DNA from: JALOOX01 sp964557955
Lineage (GTDB): Bacteria > Desulfobacterota > Syntrophobacteria > Syntrophobacterales > Syntrophobacteraceae
DNA length: 64,000 nt
Direction: 5' to 3'
NCBI GenBank assembly: GCA_964557955.1
Contig: CAZLCS010000022.1
Location: 19,019-83,018, forward strand
Shown: positions 26,457-35,838 of the stretch, piece by piece
Layout: each line of letters opens with the position of its first letter
Numbering within the stretch: the stretch's first letter is position 1
Program-made: the position numbers and the translations under genes
The notes under the pieces: generated by a model
The model's database searches: none
Told to the model about the DNA's origin: nothing
Seen by the model: only the letters and a program-made list of their open reading frames with translations

Positions 26457-28979
26457 ATGATTGGCGATGTTCTGAAGAAGATATTTGGAAGTCAAAACGA
26501 TCGGAACTTGAAGCGGGTCGCTCCACTGGTGGATCAGACCGGCCAGTGGGAACCGAAAATCCGGAAGCTCAGCGATAGGGACCTCATTGCCAAAACGGGT
26601 GAGTTTCGACAGCGGTTGGAAAACGGTGAGCCTTTGGATGACCTTCTGCCCGAGGCTTTCGCGGTCGTTCGTGAAGCCTCGATTCGTACTCTCGGGATGC
26701 GGCCCTTCGATGCTCAGGTCATCGGAGGGATCGTTCTGCACCAGGGAAAGATTGCCGAGATGAAAACCGGTGAAGGCAAGACCCTGGTCGCCACCATGCC
26801 GGTCTATCTCAATGCGCTCACGGGCAAAGGCGTTCACCTGGTGACGGTGAATGACTACTTGGCACGCCGCGACAGCGAGTGGATGGGGAAGATCTACCGG
26901 TTCCTCGGCCTCAGAGTGGGATGCATCGTTCACGGCATGGACGATCGTGAACGGAAGGAGGCCTACGACGCGGATGTGACCTACGGAACCAATAATGAGT
27001 TCGGGTTCGACTACCTGAGGGACAACATGAAGTTCCGGCTGTCCGATATGGTGCAGCGTGAATTGAACTATGCCATCGTGGACGAGGTGGACAGTATCCT
27101 CATCGACGAGGCGCGGACTCCCCTCATCATTTCAGGTCCTGCCGAGAAGTCCACAGAGCTGTACTACCGGATCAACAAGATCATCCCCTCGCTTCAGGCG
27201 GAATTGCATTACACGAAAGAGGAGAAAAGCCGCACCGTCGCCTTGACGGAGGAGGGCGTGGCCCGGGTCGAGCAGCTCCTGGGCGTGGACAACCTGTATG
27301 ACCCCCGGCACATCGACATTCTGCATCACACGCACCAGGCCTTGAAAGCACACGTGCTCTTCACACGGGATGTGGACTACATCGTCAAGGGCGGCAAGGT
27401 CGTCATCGTGGATGAGTTCACGGGGCGTTTGATGCCGGGGCGGCGCTACAGCGAAGGACTCCATCAGGCCCTTGAAGCCAAAGAGAACGTCAAGATCGAG
27501 AACGAAAACCAGACGCTGGCCACGATTACATTCCAGAACTACTTCCGGATGTTCGACAAGCTGGCCGGGATGACCGGTACGGCGGATACGGAAGCTCCCG
27601 AGTTCGCCAAAATCTACAAGCTGGAAGTGGTGGTCATCCCGACTCACAAAAAGATGATCCGCGAGGATTACCCGGATTGCATCTATCGAACGGAGCGCGA
27701 GAAGTTCCGGGCCGTGGTGCGGGAGATCAAGGAGCTCCACGAAATGGGGCGTCCTGTCCTCGTGGGAACGGTGAGCATACAGAAGTCCGAAAGAGTGAGC
27801 GAGAGCCTCAAGAAGCAAGGAGTGCCCCACCAGGTCCTGAACGCCAAGCACCATGAGAAGGAAGCCGAAATTGTGGCGCTGGCCGGGCAGCGCGGGGCGG
27901 TTACGATTTCGACCAACATGGCCGGCCGAGGCACCGACATCGTGCTGGGGCCCGGTGTGGCTGACCTGGGCGGACTCCATATCATCGGGACGGAGCGGCA
28001 CGAATCGCGGCGGATTGACAACCAGCTTCGCGGTCGTTCCGGCCGCCAGGGAGATCCCGGTTCGTCGAGGTTTTATCTCTCCCTCGAAGACGACCTCATG
28101 CGGATTTTTGCGGCGGATCGCATCTCGGGGCTCATGCAGCGCATCGGCATGGAGGAAGACGAGCCCATCGAGCACCGTCTCATCAGCAAGGCCATCGAGA
28201 ATGCACAGGCCAGGGTGGAAGCCCAGAACTTCAGCATCCGCAAGCAGCTCATCGAATACGACGATGTCATGAATCAGCAGCGCGAAGTGATTTATCGCCA
28301 GCGGCGCGAAGCCCTGCAGGGAGAGGATCTTGCTCCGGTCATCCAGGACATGGTGGACGATTTGCTGGATGCCGTGGTGGCGGATTGCACCAGCGACAAG
28401 ACCTACGCGGAAGACTGGGATCTCGAGAAGTTGAACGCTGAGCTGTATCGGCTTTTCGGAATCAACGCCAACCTGACGGCGGAGTCCCTGGAGGACATCT
28501 CCCAGGAAGAACTGCTCGAAGACCTGTCGGAGCGCGTCCACAGTCGTTATGAAGCAAGAGAAAAGGAGTTCGGCGAGTCGGTGGTCCGAGATCTCGAAGG
28601 ATACATCCTTCTTCAGACCGTGGACAGTCTTTGGAAGGACCATCTCCTCAACATGGACCATCTCAAGGAGGGTATCGGCCTCCGCGGCTATGGGCAGAAA
28701 GACCCGCTGGTGGAGTACAAGCGTGAGGCCCATGGCGTTTTCGAGGACATGATCGAGCGCGTCAAAGAGGAAACCGTGCGCCTCCTCTTCCATATCCAGA
28801 TCCAGCGGGAGGAGGAAGTGCAGCAGCTGCGCAGGGAGCAGGAAGATCAACCGATGTTTTTGGGATCTGCCGGTGGAGCGACCGCGCCTCAATCCGTTAG
28901 AAAGGATAAGAAAGTTGGCCGAAACGACCCATGCCCCTGCGGCAGCGGCAAGAAATATAAAAAGTGTTGCGGTAAGTAG
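26457..28979 (+). CDS. secA: Preprotein translocase ATPase SecA
   Basis: An 840-residue motor that drives Sec-dependent export. Walker A is MKTGEGKTLVAT near residues 101-112, Walker B is the DEVDSILIDEA region, and TNMAGRGTDI and ELRGRSGRQGDPG-type helicase motifs are in the second nucleotide fold. Scaffold and wing domains follow, and the extreme C-terminus is the zinc-binding SecB/lipid-binding motif NDPCPCGSGKKYKKCCGK. Length is slightly short of the Escherichia coli enzyme, normal for deltaproteobacteria. AAAGGAAG precedes the ATG by 11 bases. argJ follows after about 10 bases. Confidence 0.97.
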   Translation: MIGDVLKKIFGSQNDRNLKRVAPLVDQTGQWEPKIRKLSDRDLIAKTGEFRQRLENGEPLDDLLPEAFAVVREASIRTLGMRPFDAQVIGGIVLHQGKIAEMKTGEGKTLVATMPVYLNALTGKGVHLVTVNDYLARRDSEWMGKIYRFLGLRVGCIVHGMDDRERKEAYDADVTYGTNNEFGFDYLRDNMKFRLSDMVQRELNYAIVDEVDSILIDEARTPLIISGPAEKSTELYYRINKIIPSLQAELHYTKEEKSRTVALTEEGVARVEQLLGVDNLYDPRHIDILHHTHQALKAHVLFTRDVDYIVKGGKVVIVDEFTGRLMPGRRYSEGLHQALEAKENVKIENENQTLATITFQNYFRMFDKLAGMTGTADTEAPEFAKIYKLEVVVIPTHKKMIREDYPDCIYRTEREKFRAVVREIKELHEMGRPVLVGTVSIQKSERVSESLKKQGVPHQVLNAKHHEKEAEIVALAGQRGAVTISTNMAGRGTDIVLGPGVADLGGLHIIGTERHESRRIDNQLRGRSGRQGDPGSSRFYLSLEDDLMRIFAADRISGLMQRIGMEEDEPIEHRLISKAIENAQARVEAQNFSIRKQLIEYDDVMNQQREVIYRQRREALQGEDLAPVIQDMVDDLLDAVVADCTSDKTYAEDWDLEKLNAELYRLFGINANLTAESLEDISQEELLEDLSERVHSRYEAREKEFGESVVRDLEGYILLQTVDSLWKDHLLNMDHLKEGIGLRGYGQKDPLVEYKREAHGVFEDMIERVKEETVRLLFHIQIQREEEVQQLRREQEDQPMFLGSAGGATAPQSVRKDKKVGRNDPCPCGSGKKYKKCCGK

Positions 28980-28989
28980 AACGCCTTTT

Positions 28990-30180
28990 GTGGTCCCGGG
29001 CTTTCGCGTCGGCGCCGCTGCATCGGGCATGCGTTATCGGAACCGCCTGGATCTGGCACTCATTGCTGCCGAAGAGCCGGACGGTGTTCCAGCGGCGGGC
29101 GTCTTCACCAGGAACCGATTCTGTGCGGCTCCGGTGGAGGTCTGCAGGGAGCGCGTGGAAGAGGGGCTCATTCGGGCTGTTGTGATCAACGCGGGGATCG
29201 CCAATGCCTGCACGGGGTCGGAAGGGCTCGCCCTGGCCCGCGGCATGACGAAAGTTGCCGCTCAACATCTGGATGCATCGGAAGAGGCCATCCTCGTTGC
29301 ATCGACGGGAATCATCGGTCAGCAAATCCAGCTGGAGCCGGTCGAGAGTGCCATGGCGGAACTGGTGGCTTCCTTGCGCCCCGACGGTTGGGAAGACGTC
29401 GCCCGTGCCATCATGACCACGGATACGGTGCCCAAGCTGGCATGGGCTCAGGTGGAGATCGCCGGCAGGGCGGTGACCATCGGAGGTGTGTGCAAAGGGG
29501 CCGGGATGATCGCCCCGGATATGGCGACGCTTCTGGCCTTCGTTTGCACGGACGCCCGGCTGGAGCCTCATGTGCTCCGGCACTGGGTGCGCGAGGGAGC
29601 GGATCAATCCTTCAACTCCATCACGGTCGACGGGGACACCAGCACCAACGACACCCTCCTGGTTCTGGCCTGCGGGACCGCATCGAATCCGCCTATTGCG
29701 GATACGGTCTCGGAGGAAAGCGTCCGTTTTGGCCGCGCCCTTGCTGCGGTGTTGCTCGATCTGGCCATCCAGATCGTCTCCGACGGGGAGGGGGCCACCA
29801 AGCTCATCAGCATCCAGGTCAGGGGAGCCCCGGACCGGTCCAGTGCCCGTGCAGTGGCCTTGACCGTGGCCAATTCCCCGCTTGTGAAAACTGCCTTTTT
29901 CGGCGGGGACGCCAATTGGGGGCGTATCGTGGCCGCTGCGGGGAGGGCCGGAGTGGAATTGGAGCCCGAGCGAGTCGCTCTTTACTTCGACGATCTGTGC
30001 GTCTTCCGAGGAGGTACTCCTCTGAAAGGCGACCGGATTGAAGAGGAGGCCACCCGGGTCTTCAGTCGGAAGGAGATTCGGGTCGGGTTGGATCTGGGGA
30101 TGGGGGATGCGGAATTCACCGCCTACACCTGCGATCTTTCCTACGACTACGTGAAGATCAATGCCGACTACCGCACCTGA
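28990..30180 (+). CDS. argJ: Bifunctional ornithine acetyltransferase / N-acetylglutamate synthase
   Basis: 396 residues from the GTG at 28990, chosen because it gives VPGFRVGAAASGMRYRNRLDLALI, the usual ArgJ N-terminus; the frame is open further upstream inside secA. ArgJ recycles the acetyl group between acetylornithine and glutamate and cleaves itself into two chains. The cleavage site is in KGAGMIAPDMATLLAF (before the Thr). Other landmarks are INAGIANACTGSEG, STGIIGQQI, DGDTSTNDT and GGDANWGRIVAAAGRAG. The Shine-Dalgarno site is weak, so translation may be coupled to secA. Confidence 0.93.
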   Translation: MVPGFRVGAAASGMRYRNRLDLALIAAEEPDGVPAAGVFTRNRFCAAPVEVCRERVEEGLIRAVVINAGIANACTGSEGLALARGMTKVAAQHLDASEEAILVASTGIIGQQIQLEPVESAMAELVASLRPDGWEDVARAIMTTDTVPKLAWAQVEIAGRAVTIGGVCKGAGMIAPDMATLLAFVCTDARLEPHVLRHWVREGADQSFNSITVDGDTSTNDTLLVLACGTASNPPIADTVSEESVRFGRALAAVLLDLAIQIVSDGEGATKLISIQVRGAPDRSSARAVALTVANSPLVKTAFFGGDANWGRIVAAAGRAGVELEPERVALYFDDLCVFRGGTPLKGDRIEEEATRVFSRKEIRVGLDLGMGDAEFTAYTCDLSYDYVKINADYRT

Positions 30181-30563
30181 GAGCAGCCGGGCGGCAGTTC
30201 TTGCCCGGTGGCAGCCAGGTGAGAGGTGGTTTCGTTGAGCCTTCCGAAACAGATCAGGATGTGCTCAGGTGAACAGCATCGGGGGGGGAAACTGCCCTCA
30301 ATGCGGTTTGTCTGAAAAGTGAGCCATCTTTTCATCCTTCGTTGTGGGCGCAAGTCCATGGGAGTTGGGAGTTGAATAAAGGTTGGCACGGGCCAAGCGA
30401 AGCTTGCCCGTGAGCAGAAGAGCTCGCATGGGCAAGCTCTGCTCAGCCCATGGCACCCAACCCCACCGGGTAGATGGGCTCAGTCCCAAAGCATTGTGAG
30501 CTGCCCTGCTCCCGGGTTCTGGGACGGGGACAGCTCCGACGGGTTGCTCGGGCGGAAGCAGAG
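30181..30563. other. Intergenic region between argJ and hsp20 with palindromic block
   Basis: No gene is seen in this 380-base stretch between two converging genes. At about 30395-30455 there is nested inverted-repeat sequence: GCTTGCCCGTG pairs with CATGGGCAAGC, and GAGCAGA pairs with TCTGCTC. It could act as a bidirectional terminator, though it lacks a T run. Confidence 0.4.
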
Positions 30564-31007
30564 CTATTTCACTTCCACCTTGATGGTTTTACTCTTGGCT
30601 TCCTCCGACTTGGGAATGGTGATCTTGAGAACTCCCTTTTCGAAGGATGCTTCTGTCTTGTCGGTCTGTGCGGTCGCCGGGAGGGTGAACGTTCTCTGGA
30701 ACGACCCATAGTAACGTTCGACACTGTGGAAGTGCTCTCCGGATTTTTCTTCTTCCTTTTTCTTCTCGCCCTTGATGGTGAGGCGGTCGCCCAGGATGCT
30801 CACGTCGATGTCGCCCGCATCGAGGCCGGGTACTTCGGCCTTGATGAAGTAACTGTCTTCCGTTTCGGAGACGTCCACGGAGGGCATCCACTCGCCCCCA
30901 AGGGCTTCCGTCAAAGACCCCTCTCCAAAGAAGCGTTTGAAGAGGTTGTCCATTTCCCTCCGCAGTGGAATCAGATCCTTGATCGGTTTCCAGGGAGTCA
31001 TTTCCAT
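30564..31007 (-). CDS. Hsp20/alpha-crystallin small heat-shock protein
   Basis: 147 residues from the ATG at 31007, which follows a strong GGAGGTGG by five bases; longer starts upstream would place that site inside the gene. The alpha-crystallin domain occupies about residues 41-140 (WMPSVDVSETEDSYFIKAEVPG, ITGE-like IKGEKKKEEE, ERYYGSFQRTFTLP, ASFEKGVLKITIPK). The family forms oligomers that hold unfolding proteins in the cytoplasm. A plausible promoter lies at 31098-31125. No partner chaperone is adjacent. Confidence 0.93.
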   Translation of the reverse strand: MEMTPWKPIKDLIPLRREMDNLFKRFFGEGSLTEALGGEWMPSVDVSETEDSYFIKAEVPGLDAGDIDVSILGDRLTIKGEKKKEEEKSGEHFHSVERYYGSFQRTFTLPATAQTDKTEASFEKGVLKITIPKSEEAKSKTIKVEVK

Positions 31008-31097
31008 TGTTTCCACCTCCATGAATGGTTGTTCCACGGGATTGGTTGTGTCACGAACGACCCTTTCGCCCAGTTGCCTTCAGGTGCTTATTCACTT

Positions 31098-31125
31098 ACT
31101 TTAAGCATCATTGGAAACCATTCAA
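31098..31125 (-). promoter_or_regulatory. Candidate promoter for hsp20
   Basis: On the minus strand TTGAAT (31125-31120) and TAAAGT (31103-31098) are 16 bases apart, about 90 bases upstream of the hsp20 ATG. The match is moderate. No sigma-32-type pair or CIRCE palindrome was recognised. Confidence 0.3.
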
Positions 31126-31303
31126 CGGGTGACGTGCAATCCTTGGGGTGGCATGAGGTCAGGTAATGAACTTTATGGGCCCGAACAACCCGGGGATGGC
31201 CGACGGATCATCCTGTCTTCCTGGGCCCGGAGCGCCGTTTCACGGAAGCCATCCCGCCTAACCGGCAGTATCTCGGCCGAATGCGTCATGAGGAGCTCGA
31301 TTC

Positions 31304-32539
31304 ATGTCAGCGCGAAGTGTTGTCGTATACGGAACCTACTGGTGCCCAGATTGTCGGAGGTCCAAAAAGTTCCTGGGCGAGCAGTTTATTCCTTTCGAGT
31401 GGATCGACATCGAGCAGGATCGGGAGGCGGAGGGGATCGTGCTGCGCCTCAACGAGGGGAAGCGCATCATCCCGACCATCGTCTTCGAGGACGGCTCGTT
31501 TCTCGCCGAGCCCAGCAACGCCGAACTTGCCAGGAAGTTGGGGCTCAAGACCGAGGCCCGGAAAAGCTACTATGATCTGATCATCGTGGGAGGGGGGCCG
31601 ACGGGGCTCACGGCTGGCATCTACGCGGCCCGGGAGGGCGTCGAGACCCTCGTTATCGAGCGGTCCGGTCTCGGTGGACAAGCCGGGCTCACTCAGGGCA
31701 TCGATAATTTCCCCGGGTTTCCGGAAGGCATCAGCGGCCAGGAGTTCTCAGAGCGCATCGTTCAACAGGCGCGCCGTTTCGAGGTGGAGATTCTTCAGGC
31801 CCAGGATATCTCGGCCATCGCGGCCCACGACGGCTATCAGTGCATGCGCGACGAGGAAGGCATGCACTACCACGCCAGGGCCGTCCTCATTGCCACGGGC
31901 GCCAGCTACCGGCGCCTCGAAGTCCCGGGCGAGGAGGACTACATCGGCGCAGGCATTCATTTTTGCGCCACCTGCGACGGGCCGTACTACAAGGGCGCCA
32001 AGGAGATCCTGGTGGTGGGCGGTGGGAATTCCGCCTGTGAGGAAGGTTTGCACCTCACGAAATTCGCCGACCGGGTGACCCTGCTCGTCCGTGGGAGCGA
32101 GCTCACGGCCAGCCGGATCATCGTCGACAAGCTCAGCAGCCCCAATTCCCGGGTTGACGTGCAGTATCGGACGGTGGTGGATGCCTTTCACGGGGAGGAG
32201 TCGAGGCTCAGAGCCGTCGCGATTCGAAACCTGGATTCGGGTGAAATCCGGGTGGTCCACCCCGCTGCCGCATTCATCTTCATCGGCCAGCAGCCCAACA
32301 GCGGTTTTGCGCAGTCGCTGGTCGAGATGGATTCCGGGGGATTCATTCTGACCGGCCACGACCTGGTGCATGCCCCGGGCTTCAAAGCTGACAGAGAGCT
32401 CTTTGCCTTCGAGACGAGCGCCCCCGGTATCTTCGCTGCCGGGGATGTGCGCCATGGGAGCGTCAAACAGGTGGCGTCGGCCGTCGGCGAGGGGGCTGCA
32501 GCGGCCATCGCAATCCGTGAGTTCCTGAAAACGGCGTGA
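31304..32539 (+). CDS. Glutaredoxin-like / thioredoxin reductase fusion protein
   Basis: 411 residues in two parts. Residues 1 to about 82 are a glutaredoxin-like domain with active site WCPDC (Cys14, Cys17) and the TVP-like cis-proline loop IIPTIV. Residues 90-411 are a low-molecular-weight thioredoxin reductase: FAD loop GGGPTG (96-101), redox-active CATC (221-224), NAD(P)-binding loop GGGNSA (238-243), and the C-terminal FAD motif GIFAAGDVR. The fusion may pass electrons from NADPH through the CATC pair directly to its own glutaredoxin domain (inference). GAGGAG precedes the ATG by eight bases. It is a single gene facing glgP. Confidence 0.92.
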   Translation: MSARSVVVYGTYWCPDCRRSKKFLGEQFIPFEWIDIEQDREAEGIVLRLNEGKRIIPTIVFEDGSFLAEPSNAELARKLGLKTEARKSYYDLIIVGGGPTGLTAGIYAAREGVETLVIERSGLGGQAGLTQGIDNFPGFPEGISGQEFSERIVQQARRFEVEILQAQDISAIAAHDGYQCMRDEEGMHYHARAVLIATGASYRRLEVPGEEDYIGAGIHFCATCDGPYYKGAKEILVVGGGNSACEEGLHLTKFADRVTLLVRGSELTASRIIVDKLSSPNSRVDVQYRTVVDAFHGEESRLRAVAIRNLDSGEIRVVHPAAAFIFIGQQPNSGFAQSLVEMDSGGFILTGHDLVHAPGFKADRELFAFETSAPGIFAAGDVRHGSVKQVASAVGEGAAAAIAIREFLKTA

Positions 32540-32679
32540 CCTGGAGGTGCAGGCGGTCCATTCCGGCGGCATGCTCCCGGACTGGCCGACGACCTCATAG
32601 TCGAGGTCCACCCCCACCACGCATCGGCGCCCGAAGCGATGGCATTTACCTGGCGCTCCTTCTCGAGGTCCTGCAAAAA

Positions 32680-34296
32680 TCACTGATAATATTTGTGCAG
32701 GTATTCCATCACCATCCGGTGGGTGTTGAAAAGGGAGCCGATGTCGGCGATGGAGTTCTTCATGATGGATCGCCATTGCTTGGGATTGGCGTAATAGGTG
32801 GTCACCAGGTCGTCGAGATCGACGTAAAGGTCGCTGGCCGCAGCTTCATCGGACTGGTCCTCGTCGTCACCGATGGCCCAGCCGTTGAGCCGGTTGCGGC
32901 ACACTTCGCGCCACCAGCCGTCCAGGACGCTCATGTTCACCCCGCCGTTGAAGCAGACCTTCATCCCGCTCGTGCCGCTCGCCTCGCGGGGCCTGCGGGG
33001 AGTGTTGAGCCATACGTCGGTGCCCTGCACCATGAGCGAGGCGAGCCAGATGTTGTAATTGGGGACGAAGACCAGGCGGATTTTCGATTCGTACTGGCGT
33101 GAGAAGTTCACGATCTCTCGGATGAGCTCTTTGCCAGGGTTATCCTGGGGATGAGCCTTACCGGCGAAGATGATCTGCACGCGATCGAAGCAGAGGTTGC
33201 TCAGGTATTCAATGTCCGAAAACATCAGGGTGGCGCGCTTGTAGGCGGCGGCTCGGCGGGCGAAGCAGATGGTCAGCAGCTCCTCGGTGAATCCCACGGC
33301 TGTCACCGAGTTGACGTAGCTGATGAGGCGCCGTTTGGCGGAGAGTTTAGCTTCCTTGAGCTCCTCGTCGGGAATGATGTGGGCGTTGCTGAGCGCCTGG
33401 GGCTGCTGGCGCCAATTGGGAATGTACTTGTCGAAGAGAGCCTTGAATTCCGGTCCCGTCCATGTGAGGTGGTGCACGCCGTTGGTGACGTGACCGATGT
33501 TGTAGCCGGGGAACATCTGCCGCGATATCTCGCCGTGGAGCTCGCTGACCCCGTTGGCGGCCCGGGAGAGGCTCAGGGCCAGGATGGTGGTGTTGAGGAG
33601 GTCGTCTCCGGCGAGGGCCTTGATGTTCGAGGGAAGGTAGGCTCCCAGAACGTGCCGGGCCATGTCGTACGAAAATTTGTCATGGCCTGCAGGAACGGGC
33701 GTGTGCGTGGTAAAAACACACTTTTCGCGGACCCTTTCTTCCTTCCCCTCCATGTCCTTGAGGAGGGCGAGGGTCAGGAAGACGGCGTGGCCTTCATTCA
33801 TGTGGTAGGTCGTGATATCGCGCTCCAGCCGCTTGAGAACGAGGTATCCGCCGATGCCGAGGACGGCCTCCTGGCAGATACGGGTGTGCTGGTCGCCGCC
33901 GTAAAGGAACTGGGTGATCAGCCGGTCGTCCGGGGCGTTGGTCGAAAGGTCGGTGTCGAGGTAATAGATGGGGACCTTCCCCTGCATGCCCACCTGGTTG
34001 TACTTCCAGACGCCGATATCCACCTTCCGGCCTTCGAGCTGGATGCTCACCTTCATGGGGAGCGGCTCCATGAAGGCCCTGGCATCGAAATAAGGGTAGG
34101 TTTCCTCCTGCTGGCCCATGGGGTTGATGCTCTGGATGAAATAGCCGCGCTTGTAGAGCAGCGTGACGGCCACCAGGGGCACATTGAGGTCGGCGGCGGA
34201 CTTGATGTGGTCCCCGGCCAGGATGCCCAGACCCCCGCTGTAAGTGGGGATATTCTCGCTCAACCCGATTTCCATACTGAAATAAGCAATCTTCAT
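32680..34296 (-). CDS. glgP: Alpha-glucan phosphorylase (short form)
   Basis: 538 residues from the ATG at 34296, which follows GAGGGAG by five bases. It belongs to the alpha-glucan phosphorylase family, which releases glucose 1-phosphate from glycogen or maltodextrin. Landmarks are IAYFSMEIGLSENIPTYSGGLG, TYHMNEGHAVFL, TTHTPVPAGHDKF, FARRAAAYKRATL and the PLP-lysine region EASGTSGMKVCFNGG. It is much shorter than classical GlgP and lacks the extra N-terminal domain of the 700-850-residue members, but the start and PLP regions are intact. It is a stand-alone gene next to insertion-sequence debris. Confidence 0.88.
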   Translation of the reverse strand: MKIAYFSMEIGLSENIPTYSGGLGILAGDHIKSAADLNVPLVAVTLLYKRGYFIQSINPMGQQEETYPYFDARAFMEPLPMKVSIQLEGRKVDIGVWKYNQVGMQGKVPIYYLDTDLSTNAPDDRLITQFLYGGDQHTRICQEAVLGIGGYLVLKRLERDITTYHMNEGHAVFLTLALLKDMEGKEERVREKCVFTTHTPVPAGHDKFSYDMARHVLGAYLPSNIKALAGDDLLNTTILALSLSRAANGVSELHGEISRQMFPGYNIGHVTNGVHHLTWTGPEFKALFDKYIPNWRQQPQALSNAHIIPDEELKEAKLSAKRRLISYVNSVTAVGFTEELLTICFARRAAAYKRATLMFSDIEYLSNLCFDRVQIIFAGKAHPQDNPGKELIREIVNFSRQYESKIRLVFVPNYNIWLASLMVQGTDVWLNTPRRPREASGTSGMKVCFNGGVNMSVLDGWWREVCRNRLNGWAIGDDEDQSDEAAASDLYVDLDDLVTTYYANPKQWRSIMKNSIADIGSLFNTHRMVMEYLHKYYQ

Positions 34297-34407
34297 CGAC
34301 ACTCCCTCATGTCAGGCTCTTGTCCACTCCTTGGGCAGGGGAATCAAATGATGGCGCCTTGGTATACCACCATTCCCGCCACATCCTGAGCAAAAAGTAC
34401 ACCGACT

Positions 34408-35094
34408 TCAACCTTGTTTTCTTGTTTTGGGTGGGCAGGCACACGCCCGGGCAGGATGGGCACAAGACCAGCGGGTTACTCTTTCTTCAACGGCATGGTG
34501 TCCCGTAGGGTTGTCATAGGCTTTGTCCAGACACAGGTGTTGAGGTTTTCCGGATGTGGGAAGAGGTCGCTCGACGACGACAGCGTCGAGAGTGTCAGCA
34601 AGGAGTTTCGTATCATGGACATCGGCGCCTGCAGTGACAGCACCCAAAGGGCCTCCATGCTGGTCGGCAAGGACGCTGATCCTGGCCCCAGGCTTGGCGC
34701 GATCTGTGGGATTCTTGCCGATTTTGTCTCCGCCAAACCTGGCTTTGCCCATTCGAGTGTCAACGGCTTGCCAATCCCAGAAGACGCCTGCCAGGTCGTT
34801 GCACCGGGTTGCCAGCGCCGACCAAATCCTATTCATGATTCGATCCTTACACCAGCGTTGAAACCAGCGATGCACAGTGCCGTCATCTCCAAACTCTTTT
34901 GGCAACCTGTTCCATTGTGCACCAGTACGCATGCGATAGATGATGCCGTTGAGGATCTTGCGGAAACAGGACCGGGGGCGCCCCCTCTTTTTAAGCGGAT
35001 AGGCTTGCAGCAGTATCTCGGATATGGTGGACCAAAGTGCACAGGGAACATCCCATATGGTCGGAAGTGCTTGGGTCCGGGTTTGGCTTGCCAG
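34408..35094 (-). pseudogene. IS5-family transposase, truncated
   Basis: From about 35094 the minus strand reads LASQTRTQALPTIWDVPCALW, then GRPRSCFRKILNGIIYRMRTGAQW, the N-terminal helix-turn-helix part of IS5-type transposases. It continues with the first catalytic Asp (WQAVDTRMGKARFGGD) and the second (GADVHDTKLLADTL). After CLDKAYDNPTGHHAVEE the similarity stops and the frame runs into unrelated sequence (ACPPKTRKQG). The last third, with the catalytic Glu (usually VVERTLAW), is missing. The start codon appears changed (CTG where an ATG is expected), behind AGGAGG. Inactive; no clear terminal inverted repeats were found. Confidence 0.75.
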
Positions 35095-35838
35095 TGTCAG
35101 CCTCCTATGCTGGGGTGTCGGTTCCGAAACTTCCCAGCATGGCTTAGTAAACTTGGCAGCCTTTGTCCAGAGCCGATTTACGATATTTTGAGATAGTTGC
35201 TTAATGGCTGCGGCCAAAGGTCGTTCATCCGCATAGCACCAGGCAAGCCATGCGCACGAGGATCGAACTGGAGTGAAGATAGGTCGCAATGCTCTCTGCC
35301 CGCGTGGCAGCGGGAAGAAGAAGGCGACCGGCTTTTTGCAGCCTTGACCGAACGGTTTACCGAGAACGCCTGGGACTGTATCGGCTGGGGGGACACGTAT
35401 GCCTGGCCGATAAAGGCGGGAGGGCGTGAGATCCTGAACGGGCGAAGCAGGTCCTGGAGTCGGGCTTGAGGGCGAATGTGACCGGCAAGTCCGACATCCT
35501 CGATCGGCTGCGGGATTTGGACGATGAGAGCTGATCGCCATGCCGGGTTCTTCGGCCGCAGCCTCCCCGTGAAAAAGACCCTCGGCAACAATGACTGGTT
35601 CTGCGCGCGTTCTGAAGGGAATCATTGGATGGCGGCGGAAAGCAGAAAGGCCGGCTCACCCGGTCCCTCGATTGCCGGGAGGCTCATTGTTGATGTCATG
35701 AACGTCTGGAAGTCAATCCGATCATGAGGGAGCTCATCAACGTTTCCTGCCGCATTTGCCCAGGACTCTGAGGCTTTCTTCCTCTGCATAGAAGTTGTCG
35801 CCTGGAAGGAGGTTTCCTCTCAAATGCCTATGTCGTGA
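35095..35838. other. Debris next to the IS remnant, including a frameshifted gene fragment
   Basis: No intact gene in 740 bases. On the plus strand 35308-35469 reads WQREEEGDRLFAALTERFTE and continues to GGREILNGR. The frame then shifts, and another frame continues AKQVLESGLRANVTG to DLDDES and a stop near 35534. Together they look like the end of one lost gene with a single-frameshift scar. I do not recognise its family. The rest is unassigned. Confidence 0.4.

Noticed and set aside
27132..29030. Long open frame on the minus strand opposite secA and the start of argJ
   Set aside because: It lies fully opposite strongly conserved SecA sequence and has no family resemblance. GC-rich genes commonly leave their antisense frame open.
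30384..30410. Sigma-54-like promoter (TGGCAC...GC) between argJ and hsp20
   Set aside because: GG and GC are the right distance apart, but the -12 element reads AAGC, not TTGC. The site lies within a palindrome between converging genes, with no gene downstream.
33151..34389. 412-residue plus-strand open frame opposite glgP
   Set aside because: Its reading is the antisense of conserved phosphorylase motifs, including the PLP site.
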